From: Chloroflexota bacterium
GTDB taxonomy: Bacteria; Chloroflexota; Anaerolineae; UBA7937; B3-Chlor
Assembly: GCA_030616025.1 (NCBI GenBank)
Contig: JAUWYD010000052.1
Location: 1 to 7,296 of the forward strand
Direction: 5' to 3'
Length of the DNA: 7,296 nucleotides
Part shown: positions 1-5,694 of the stretch, in pieces
How positions within the stretch are numbered: position 1 is the stretch's first letter
Layout of the letters: every line of letters starts with the position of its first letter
The notes under the pieces: model-generated
The model's input: only the letters and a program-made list of their open reading frames with translations
What the model was told of the DNA's origin: nothing
The model's database searches: none
Made by a program: the position numbers and the translations under genes

Positions 1-90
1 AAAGGCCTCAGCATCGCTGACGGCACCAGCACCGCACTATTATACTTGGGGCTTGCTCCTATGTCCAATGAGAAAACCATGAAGGTGATC

Positions 91-140
91 AGCCCAGCCA
101 GGGGTGGGGGAAGAAGGCTTTTGCCTTTGAGTGCTGGGCT
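91..140. repeat. Stem-loop with perfect 8-bp outer stem
   Basis: AGCCCAGC (91-98) is the exact reverse complement of GCTGGGCT (133-140). Inside lies a second small hairpin, AAGGC-TTTT-GCCTT (114-127), giving a nested fold. No T-run follows, so it is not a classical intrinsic terminator on either strand. Its role is unknown. It could end transcription from the left or belong to a structured RNA. Confidence 0.5.
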
Positions 141-236
141 ACTTGGGCCGATGTTGCGCGGCCCTCCTAAGCCGCTATTGGACCTATCTGAGACAGTCAT
201 GGCCTAGCACCACTTTCACTCAGCGATGACTTGCAG

Positions 237-329
237 GCTTCCGCAAGAGCTGAGTCTGCTGAAGTACTGGCAAGTGCCGACGGGTGGTTGTAGAGCTCTC
301 CGAAAGAAAACGGCAGCTCTTGCGGAGGC
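237..329. repeat. Long inverted repeat, 16-bp arms
   Basis: CCGCAAGAGCTG (241-252) is the exact reverse complement of CAGCTCTTGCGG (314-325). The pairing extends to 237-252 against 314-329 with a single T-G wobble at 239/327. The loop is about 61 nt. The right arm also takes part in a different local hairpin (312-345), so the two folds exclude one another in RNA. It lies 50 nt upstream of the mutase -35 box. Possible roles are an operator or looping site, a regulatory RNA, or the relic of a mobile element; nothing here decides between them. Confidence 0.55.
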
Positions 330-345
330 GACTTCCGCCGCTGCC
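312..345. repeat. Local hairpin competing with the long inverted repeat
   Basis: GGCAGC (312-317) pairs with GCTGCC (340-345). Within it GCGGA (322-326) pairs with TCCGC (334-338) around a 7-nt loop. The left side overlaps the right arm of the 237-329 inverted repeat, so only one of the two structures can form at a time. Confidence 0.5.
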
Positions 346-378
346 TTCGCCTGGGCATGACATCGTCCCGAGTGCGAT

Positions 379-407
379 TTGACAGGGCTCAACATCTCAG
401 TCATAAT
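379..407 (+). promoter_or_regulatory. Sigma-70 promoter of the mutase-epimerase operon
   Basis: A perfect -35 box TTGACA (379-384), a 17-bp spacer (385-401) and a -10 box CATAAT (402-407, five of six consensus bases) face the mutase gene. Transcription would begin near 413-415, leaving a leader of about 135 nt. This is the strongest promoter match in the window. It is judged from sequence only. Confidence 0.7.
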
Positions 408-412
408 GCTCT

Positions 413-549
413 CGAAGGGTAATACCTTCGGTTGGGCAAGAGCTAGTGCCCTTCTTGAGAAGTAAGACGCAGCCGCCGAGCGGACGTATTAGTGGGTAGA
501 CAAAGGCGACGACTACTGACCATTCTTACTAGAGTCAAAGGATGAAGGA
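413..549 (+). promoter_or_regulatory. Putative 5' leader of the mutase mRNA with two hairpins
   Basis: From the predicted transcription start the leader first forms CGAAGG/CCTTCG (413-430, loop of 6), then GGGCA/TGCCC (434-451, loop of 8). The second hairpin can be replaced by CAAGA (437-441) pairing with TCTTG (453-457), so two alternative folds exist. I looked for a cobalamin riboswitch, which would suit a B12-dependent enzyme, and did not find the B12-box or the conserved core. A good ribosome-binding site, AAAGGA (537-542), sits 7 nt before the ATG. Confidence 0.4.
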
Positions 550-2256
550 ATGGCAGATATCACTAGACTCAAGAAAGAATGGGCACTAACTACCTTGAAA
601 AAAGCCCTAGCCCGCTCCCCTGAACGCCTCGAGAGCTTCGCGACCACCTCCGACATCCCTGTGGAGCGGCTCTACACACCCGATGACGTGAGAGCGGATT
701 ACGTCCGCGACCTGACTTTCCCCGGCGAGTACCCTTTCACCCGAGGCGTGCAACCCACCATGTACCGGGGCCGACTGTGGACTATGCGCCAGTATGCTGG
801 CTACGCCACAGCCAAGGAGTCCAATCAGCGCTACAAATACCTACTGGAGCAAGGCCAAACGGGCCTCTCGGTGGCCTTCGACTTGCCCACCCAAATCGGT
901 TATGATTCCGACCACGAGCTGGCTGAGGGCGAGGTCGGCAAGGTGGGAGTGACTATCTCCTCGCTAGAGGACATGGAGACCCTCTTCGACGGCATTCCCC
1001 TAGATAAGGTTTCCACCTCCATGACCATCAACGCTCCAGCGGCCATCCTGCTGGCTATGTACATCGCCGTGGCCAAGAAGCAGGGTGTGGACGTGTCCAA
1101 GCTCAGAGGCACCATCCAGAATGACATCCTCAAGGAATACGTAGCCCGTGGCACCTACATCTTCCCCCCAAGACCCTCCATGCGCTTGATCACCGACGCC
1201 TTCCGCTATTGCAATGACAACCTGCCCCTCTGGAACACCATCAGCATCTCCGGCTACCACATCCGCGAGGCTGGGTCCACCGCCGTCCAAGAGGTGGCCT
1301 TCACTCTGGCCAATGCCATCGCCTACGTGCAGGCCGCCATGGATGTGGGACTCGACGTGGACACTCTCGCCCCTCGCCTCTCCTTCTTCTTCGGTGCCCA
1401 CAACGACCTTTTCGAGGAAGCGGCCAAATTCAGGGCAGCGCGGCGCCTGTGGGCACGCACGATGAAGGATCGCTTTGGGGCACAGAATCCTCGCTCGTGG
1501 ATGATGCGCTTCCACACTCAGACGGCGGGCTGTACCCTGACCGCTCAACAGCCGGACAACAATGTGGTGCGCGTGACGCTCCAGGCGCTGGCCGCCGTGC
1601 TGGGTGGCACCCAGTCGTTGCATACCAACTCTCGCGACGAAGCTCTATCGCTGCCCACCGAAGACTCGGTGCGCATCGCCCTGCGCACCCAGCAGATCAT
1701 CGCCCACGAGAGCGGTGTGGCCGACACCATTGACCCGCTGGGCGGGAGCTATTTCGTCGAGCACCTGACGGACGAAATCGAAATGCGGGCCCAAGAATAC
1801 ATCGAGAAGATCGACGCCATGGGAGGAGCCCTGGCTACCATAGAAAGTGGCTATATGCAGAGGGAGATCCAGGACAGCGCCTATCGCTGGCAGCGGGCTG
1901 TGGATCGTAAGGAGCAGATCGTGGTGGGGGTCAACGAGTTCACGGTCTCGGAGACTACCCCCTTGCGACTCTTGAGAGTTGATCCGGCCGTGCGGGAGCG
2001 GCAGATGGCCCGGCTTTCTGACCTCAAACAGCAGCGCGACAACGGGAGGGTGAAGGACCTTCTCAAAGGATTGGAGCAGACAGCCCTTCGGCAGGCTCAA
2101 GACGCCGCCAAGGGAACTCGCCCTGAGCCAGATCGAACGGAAGAGAACCTGTTTCCGGTTATCCTGGAATGTGTGGAATCCTATGCTACCCTGGGGGAGA
2201 TTTGTGGCGTGCTGCGCCGTGTCTTTGGTGAGTATAGACCCACCGTGGCCCTCTAA
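550..2256 (+). CDS. mcmA1: Methylmalonyl-CoA mutase, large (catalytic) subunit
   Basis: This 568-residue protein is the TIM-barrel substrate-binding half of a cytoplasmic B12-dependent acyl-CoA mutase, expected to interconvert (R)-methylmalonyl-CoA and succinyl-CoA. Family signatures run throughout: YPFTRG (61-66), SVAFDLPT (107-114), GTIQNDILKE (187-196), SISGYH (232-237), GGTQSLHTNS (352-361) and DPLGGSYFVE (395-404). By alignment from memory with the Propionibacterium enzyme, Tyr82, Arg200 and His237 match Tyr89, Arg207 and His244. The Tyr/Arg pair favours methylmalonyl-CoA over isobutyryl-CoA, whose mutase has Phe/Gln there. There is no cobalamin-binding domain or DxHxxG motif. The length and the C-terminal YATLGEICGVLRRVFGEY segment are those of stand-alone large subunits, so a separate small B12 subunit must be encoded elsewhere. 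The start is ATG 550, with AAAGGA seven bases upstream. Epimerase follows about 50 nt downstream, probably in the same operon. Confidence 0.93.
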   Translation: MADITRLKKEWALTTLKKALARSPERLESFATTSDIPVERLYTPDDVRADYVRDLTFPGEYPFTRGVQPTMYRGRLWTMRQYAGYATAKESNQRYKYLLEQGQTGLSVAFDLPTQIGYDSDHELAEGEVGKVGVTISSLEDMETLFDGIPLDKVSTSMTINAPAAILLAMYIAVAKKQGVDVSKLRGTIQNDILKEYVARGTYIFPPRPSMRLITDAFRYCNDNLPLWNTISISGYHIREAGSTAVQEVAFTLANAIAYVQAAMDVGLDVDTLAPRLSFFFGAHNDLFEEAAKFRAARRLWARTMKDRFGAQNPRSWMMRFHTQTAGCTLTAQQPDNNVVRVTLQALAAVLGGTQSLHTNSRDEALSLPTEDSVRIALRTQQIIAHESGVADTIDPLGGSYFVEHLTDEIEMRAQEYIEKIDAMGGALATIESGYMQREIQDSAYRWQRAVDRKEQIVVGVNEFTVSETTPLRLLRVDPAVRERQMARLSDLKQQRDNGRVKDLLKGLEQTALRQAQDAAKGTRPEPDRTEENLFPVILECVESYATLGEICGVLRRVFGEYRPTVAL

Positions 2257-2307
2257 GTATCACCCCATGGCACAAGAGTGTTGCAGACCGATGTCAAGGA
2301 GATGAAC

Positions 2308-2742
2308 TTGATCAAGAGAATTGACCACATCGGCATCGTCGTCGAAGATGTCGAGGAAGCATTGAGAGTCTATCACCAAGCCCTGGGACTCCCCCTGGGT
2401 GAAACCCAGGAGAGGCCCGACTTCGCAGCGACGATCACCTTTCTACACGCTGGAGAAATCGAGATCGAACTGGTGCAGCCCCTTGCCCGTGACAGCGATG
2501 CGGGCAGGTTCTTGCAGAGGCGGGGAGAGGGCATCCACCACATCTGCCTGGAGGTTGACGACATCGAGCAAACGCTGGCCGATCTCGGGGAAGAGGGTTT
2601 GCAGCTAATTGATGAGATCCCGCGCGTAGGCCCCACAGGGGAGAGGTTCGCCTTCATTCATCCCAAGAGTGCCCACGGCGTGCTGATAGAATTGTACGAG
2701 CATCTCACATCAGAGACAGCACACGACAGCGATAACCAATAG
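2308..2742 (+). CDS. mce: Methylmalonyl-CoA epimerase (VOC family)
   Basis: This small metal-dependent enzyme interconverts (S)- and (R)-methylmalonyl-CoA, supplying the isomer used by the mutase encoded just upstream. From TTG 2308 it is 144 residues, the usual size. It shows the two paired beta-alpha-beta modules of the VOC fold: RIDHIGIVV at the start, GEIEIELVQPL (49-59), GEGIHHICLEVDD (73-85) and GVLIELYEH (124-132). Likely metal ligands are His7, one of His77/His78, and Glu128, with Glu54 or Gln57 completing the site. Start choice: AAGGAG (2296-2301) lies 6 nt before TTG 2308, which gives the family's typical N-terminus. ATG 2302 directly abuts the Shine-Dalgarno, and GTG 2278 has no clear site and would add ten atypical residues. 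The function is secure; the start is less so. Confidence 0.9.
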   Translation: MIKRIDHIGIVVEDVEEALRVYHQALGLPLGETQERPDFAATITFLHAGEIEIELVQPLARDSDAGRFLQRRGEGIHHICLEVDDIEQTLADLGEEGLQLIDEIPRVGPTGERFAFIHPKSAHGVLIELYEHLTSETAHDSDNQ

Positions 2743-2753
2743 GACCTACGGGA

Positions 2754-2775
2754 CGGCAGGCAGACGACGCTGCCG
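2754..2775. terminator. Weak hairpin between convergent operons
   Basis: CGGCAG (2754-2759) pairs with CTGCCG (2770-2775) around a 10-nt loop. It lies in the 81-nt gap between the ends of the epimerase and SucD-like genes. Neither strand has a following T-run, so it is at best an imperfect bidirectional terminator. Confidence 0.25.
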
Positions 2776-2823
2776 ACACCAGCACAGCGTCACCCGCTTG
2801 ACCATCACCAACATGTCACCCTT

Positions 2824-3741
2824 CTATTGTCCACGAGCTCCACGATATTCAGACAGGACCTTCTTGGCCACCTCGCCAATTTCACCAAAGTGATCGACCA
2901 TGTAGGCTCTGGCTTCCCGTAGCGCTGCGATCTTTCCCTGCGCCGTGCCCCTGCCCCTGGTAACTATCGCCCCGGCATGACCAAAACGCACACCTGGCCT
3001 GGCATACCGGCCGGACACGTAGCCGACAAAAGGCTTGGTGAAGCCTCCTTGCTTGATAAACTCGGCGGCGTCCTCCTCCACACTGGTGCCGACTTCGCCA
3101 AAGAAGGCCACCATCTCCGTTTCATCATCCTCCTCGAAGAGGGTCAGCACATCAATCAGAGTTGTCCCCACGAAGGCATCGCCCCCCATCCCTACAGCCG
3201 TCGTCTGTCCCAAACCGACCTTATTCAGGTAGTAGGCCAGAGTTGTCGTGTTGCCTCCACTTCTGGAGACCACCCCGACGGGCCCCGGCTTGAAGAACTC
3301 TCTTGCCAGATCAGCCCTGGCTCCAATCATGCCCACCAGCGACTTGCCTGGGCTGACCAATCCTATGGTATTGGGACCGATCACTCGCGTATTTCCACCA
3401 CGGGCATAGGCGATCACCTCCAGCATATCCTGCTGGGGGACCCTTTCGGGATGAAGAGTGATGAGTGCTATGCTGGCATCTATGGCTTCGAAGGCTGCCG
3501 TCTTGGCGGCGCGAGCCGGGACGAAGACCGCGCTCACCGAGATATTGGGGTGATGCTCTTTGGCCTCCTGCACAGTGTTGTATACGGGCACGTCCTCAAC
3601 CATCCTCCCGCCTCGCCCTGGCGTCACCCCTGCCACCACTTTGGTCCCATATTCCTTCATCAGGCGCACCCGTATCTGAGCCTCTCGACCGGTTATCCCT
3701 TGCACCAGAACCTGGGTGCTCTCATCGATCAGAATAGCCAT
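2824..3741 (-). CDS. sucD: Succinyl-CoA ligase alpha-subunit-like protein (SucD family)
   Basis: This 305-residue protein is the CoA-binding and phosphohistidine half of an ADP/GDP-forming acyl-CoA ligase, acting with the beta-like subunit encoded two genes upstream. An N-terminal Rossmann CoA-binding domain begins MAILID and includes VQGITGREA (13-21). The ligase domain has SRSGG (159-163), FGEVGTSVEEDAA (214-226, containing the Glu that helps phospho-His) and GHAGAI (254-259) with the expected phosphohistidine at His255. It is slightly longer than typical SucD. Two places differ from classical SucD: the TEGIP loop reads HPERVP (97-102), and GPNCPG reads GPNTIG (122-127). Succinate as the substrate is therefore likely from context but not proven. 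ATG 3741 has GGAGG four bases upstream; ATG 3744, one codon earlier, is almost on top of it. The start overlaps the stop of the preceding gene. The symbol denotes the family. Confidence 0.85.
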   Translation of the reverse strand: MAILIDESTQVLVQGITGREAQIRVRLMKEYGTKVVAGVTPGRGGRMVEDVPVYNTVQEAKEHHPNISVSAVFVPARAAKTAAFEAIDASIALITLHPERVPQQDMLEVIAYARGGNTRVIGPNTIGLVSPGKSLVGMIGARADLAREFFKPGPVGVVSRSGGNTTTLAYYLNKVGLGQTTAVGMGGDAFVGTTLIDVLTLFEEDDETEMVAFFGEVGTSVEEDAAEFIKQGGFTKPFVGYVSGRYARPGVRFGHAGAIVTRGRGTAQGKIAALREARAYMVDHFGEIGEVAKKVLSEYRGARGQ

Positions 3742-4064
3742 CATGCCTCCCTCAAATAGGTGGGTTGCTCGGACAATCCCTCCAGATACTCGTCCAACTC
3801 CGGCAGGGGCAACGTTATCACGAGTGCCTTGTTACCATGCAGTTCGCACTCCAACTCGCAGCCCAAGTCCTCTGTGCAGGCACCCCGCTTGACCTCTTCC
3901 AGACTGTATTTGAGCGCCGGTACACCATCCTTCAGCTCCAGGATTTGCCCCATCCCCTGGGTGTTACACATCTTCACGCAAGCTTTGGTCTCGCAAGACT
4001 CGCACTTCTCCAACTCTATCCTGATACTCCCTCCGGATCTGACTTCGAACTCCAACACCTTCAT
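3741..4064 (-). CDS. Small seven-cysteine, probable iron-sulfur protein between ligase subunits
   Basis: This 107-residue protein matches no characterised family I can name. It has seven cysteines in two groups: C21-x2-C24-x4-C29-x3-C33 within a KCESCETKACVKMC stretch, and C63-x5-C69-x3-C73. This resembles a diverged ferredoxin-type cluster-binding protein, with an eighth cysteine missing from the second group. There is no signal peptide or membrane segment, and the C-terminal third is acidic. The start is ATG 4064: it overlaps the upstream stop by one base (TGATG) and has GGAGG six bases upstream. A longer in-frame start at 4163 lies inside the SucC-like gene and is unlikely. The stop overlaps the SucD-like start. 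Being coupled on both sides suggests it is a partner of the ligase, such as a redox-sensing or electron-transfer subunit, or a Zn or Fe-S structural subunit. That role is inference. Confidence 0.8.
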   Translation of the reverse strand: MKVLEFEVRSGGSIRIELEKCESCETKACVKMCNTQGMGQILELKDGVPALKYSLEEVKRGACTEDLGCELECELHGNKALVITLPLPELDEYLEGLSEQPTYLREA

Positions 4065-5335
4065 CACAGGCCTCCAGTCTCCTTCTTCCACTCCCTGTAC
4101 AAGGCGCCGAAGATCTCGGCAGTCTCCTTCTCCGTGGTGTCCCTCCCCAAGACCTTGATCCACCGTCCATCGCTGATGCCGTGTTCTCTGAACAGTTCCA
4201 CGGCTACATCATCCCAACCTCCCCTGAACACTACCACGCAGGGAATATTGGGTCGCCCGCCGCTTCGAGGATACAGTTCCTTGAAGGCCTTGATTATGCC
4301 TCTGGCCGCATTGTCCAGTTGCTGGCTGGATACGCAGGATACGAACAGATAGCCCTCGATGTGTGGCTGAGCCATGATTACTTTCGTTATCCTGTAGAAT
4401 TTCGAGCCAACCGGGTTGCCGGAGCTGTCGCAGAAGTCGATGGGATAATACCCCAAAGGCACCAGTTCATCCATGATCGTCAGCCCCGTCCCAGCCCCCA
4501 CGGCATCAAGGCCGACGGGTATCTTGCCTGTGGTCTTTGCATAGGAAGCATCAGGGTCTGTTTGCACGAAATGCACCGTCCCTCGATGGTCCTTTTCATC
4601 TATCGTCGCCGCCGCGATCTCCAAGAGGGTGGCTGCCCGCTCACCTGCTTCCTCGGCGAAATCGATGTCCAGCGTGGTCTGCCTTGCCAGGGCGTCGTCG
4701 TCGATGTCCACTCTCGCATCCAGGGCCATGGCACCTTGAACCACCAAAGCAAGCGGATTTATCTCAGCCAGTTTGCAGTCGTACTCTCTATACACCTGGT
4801 AGAGCCGGGTGAATAGATTGGCCAACGTCAGCATCTGTCTGCTCTCCAGGTCCCCACCCTGTCTGAGCAGGTCCATGGCATCGTAGTAGTAAAAGCCTCG
4901 CAAGATATCTATCGGCGTCGTGAATATGGCCGCCGGTTCTGTCTCAGCCGTCTCTTCTATGTCCACTCCACCTTTGGGCGAGAATATCGCTATCGGCTGT
5001 CGAGTCGAAGGATCAGCCGTCACCGCCATATACAACTCCCTCTGAACCTCCGCTCTCTCCTCGAGCAGCAACCCCTCCACGGGCGAACCCTGGATCCGCT
5101 TGCCCAGCAATTCCGCAACCGCCTGAGACAGGGAATCCCGATCTTCGGCGAAGAGTACGCCCCCCGCCTCGCCTCGTCGTCCGCTGAGAACTTGGGCCTT
5201 GATGGCGACGGGAAAACCCAACTCGTGGACTACATTCATGGCCTCGTCCGCGCTCTGCACGAACCTGCCTTCAGGTACCGGTATGCCCTTCCGATTGAAC
5301 AAGGCTTTCCCTTGATACTCTGGCAATCTTGCCAT
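4064..5335 (-). CDS. sucC: Succinyl-CoA ligase beta-subunit-like ATP-grasp protein (SucC family)
   Basis: This 423-residue protein is the first gene of the minus-strand operon. Residues 1-220 form an ATP-grasp domain like SucC: an EYQGKALF start, KAQVLSGRRGEAGG (46-59), KGGVDIEETA (121-130), LAEINPLAL (189-197) with Mg-binding Glu191/Asn193, and ALDARVD (204-210). The C-terminal ligase-CoA domain keeps an NGAGLAM-like turn (AVGAGTGLTIMD, 278-289). However, the classical FLDVGGGA and VNIFGGI signatures are replaced by FCDSSGNP (301-308) and FVSCVSSQQLDNAARGI (331-347). It therefore belongs to a divergent branch; another carboxylate substrate, or reliance on the small cysteine-rich partner, is possible. 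It is slightly longer than typical SucC (about 390). ATG 5335 is preceded by GAGGGG with an 8-nt spacer. Its stop overlaps the next start by one base. The symbol denotes the family, not a proven substrate. Confidence 0.85.
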   Translation of the reverse strand: MARLPEYQGKALFNRKGIPVPEGRFVQSADEAMNVVHELGFPVAIKAQVLSGRRGEAGGVLFAEDRDSLSQAVAELLGKRIQGSPVEGLLLEERAEVQRELYMAVTADPSTRQPIAIFSPKGGVDIEETAETEPAAIFTTPIDILRGFYYYDAMDLLRQGGDLESRQMLTLANLFTRLYQVYREYDCKLAEINPLALVVQGAMALDARVDIDDDALARQTTLDIDFAEEAGERAATLLEIAAATIDEKDHRGTVHFVQTDPDASYAKTTGKIPVGLDAVGAGTGLTIMDELVPLGYYPIDFCDSSGNPVGSKFYRITKVIMAQPHIEGYLFVSCVSSQQLDNAARGIIKAFKELYPRSGGRPNIPCVVVFRGGWDDVAVELFREHGISDGRWIKVLGRDTTEKETAEIFGALYREWKKETGGL

Positions 5336-5593
5336 ATGTTTGTCCCCTCATAACTCTAGGGAGATTGGTTCCAGAACGGAGACGGGGGCCTACCTGATCC
5401 GCCGGCTGGCCTGCCGAGGGAACCCCGACGCAACAAAGGGCCGAATCGCCTCACTCTGGTTCTGTCCTCACCTCGATGACTCCTACCGGATGCCCAATTC
5501 GTGGCGTCGGGTCTTCGCACGACAGATGAGCCACCTTGTGTACGGCAGTGCCTACCATCTCGGCCGGGAATCACGCCCATATCCGGTACCGAA

Positions 5594-5663
5594 TGGGGAG
5601 GGCGGAATTGGAGCCCGCACAGAGTATCACTCCAACGGATTCCAAGTCCGTAGCGGCAACCGA
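5594..5663 (-). other. tRNA-like set of three hairpins (class II arrangement), 5' part missing
   Basis: Read on the minus strand, three consecutive hairpins have the spacing of a Leu/Ser-type tRNA. They are an anticodon arm ACGGA-CTTGGAA-TCCGT (5651-5635), a variable arm GAGT-GAT-ACTC (5632-5622) and a T-arm GCGGG-CTCCAAT-TCCGC (5618-5602). CCTCCCC plus A (5601-5594) stands where the acceptor 3' strand would be. The segment CGGTTGCCGCTACGGACTT just before resembles the D-loop-to-anticodon part of tRNA-Leu. Against a working tRNA: no 5' strand complements CCTCCCC, no D-stem forms, the T-loop is off consensus, and the anticodon position reads TGG (Pro). It may be a tRNA relic or coincidence. 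Confidence 0.25.
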
Positions 5664-5665
5664 GA

Positions 5666-5694
5666 GTTATATGAGGTAGGCACAAGGGTGTCAC
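5666..5694 (-). promoter_or_regulatory. Sigma-70-like promoter candidate for the SucC-FeS-SucD operon
   Basis: On the minus strand a -35 box GTGACA (5694-5689), a 17-bp spacer (5688-5672) and a -10 box TATAAC (5671-5666) each match consensus in five of six bases. Transcription would start near 5659, giving a leader of about 320 nt before the ATG at 5335. I see no better candidate closer to the gene. It overlaps the proposed pseudogene, so chance cannot be excluded. Confidence 0.45.

Larger units (their letters stand above)
1..378. other. Upstream stretch without a convincing gene, rich in inverted repeats
   Basis: No convincing gene is visible here. One forward frame is open from the left edge to a TAG at 205-207 (68 codons, containing ATG at 61), so the tail of an upstream plus-strand gene is possible. 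Its translation matches no family I recognise, its codon use looks random, and its second half runs through a strong hairpin (91-140). A short Ala-rich reverse frame at 216-404 overlaps the mutase promoter and has no good start context, so I treat it as chance. The firm content is the set of inverted repeats listed separately. Confidence 0.4.

Noticed and set aside
17..46. CTGACG-N18-TATACT promoter-like pair
   Set aside because: Match to consensus is modest, the spacer is long, and there is no credible gene downstream before the mutase promoter.
276..300. T-box-like GGGTGG motif
   Set aside because: Only the first few bases match the T-box sequence; the ACCGCG part is absent, there is no terminator, and the downstream gene is not amino-acid related.
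216..404. 62-residue reverse-strand open frame
   Set aside because: It is Ala-rich with no family resemblance, overlaps the mutase promoter and has no convincing ribosome site.
1..549. Cobalamin riboswitch upstream of the B12-dependent mutase
   Set aside because: It was expected from function, but I could not find the B12-box, the GGTG...TCC core or the GCCACTG element in the leader or further upstream.
1000..1623. 207-residue reverse-strand open frame inside the mutase gene
   Set aside because: It is an antisense shadow of a clearly conserved coding sequence, a common effect in GC-rich genes.
2977..3759. 260-residue forward open frame opposite the SucD-like gene
   Set aside because: The minus-strand protein has clear SucD motifs; the forward frame has none and is antisense noise.
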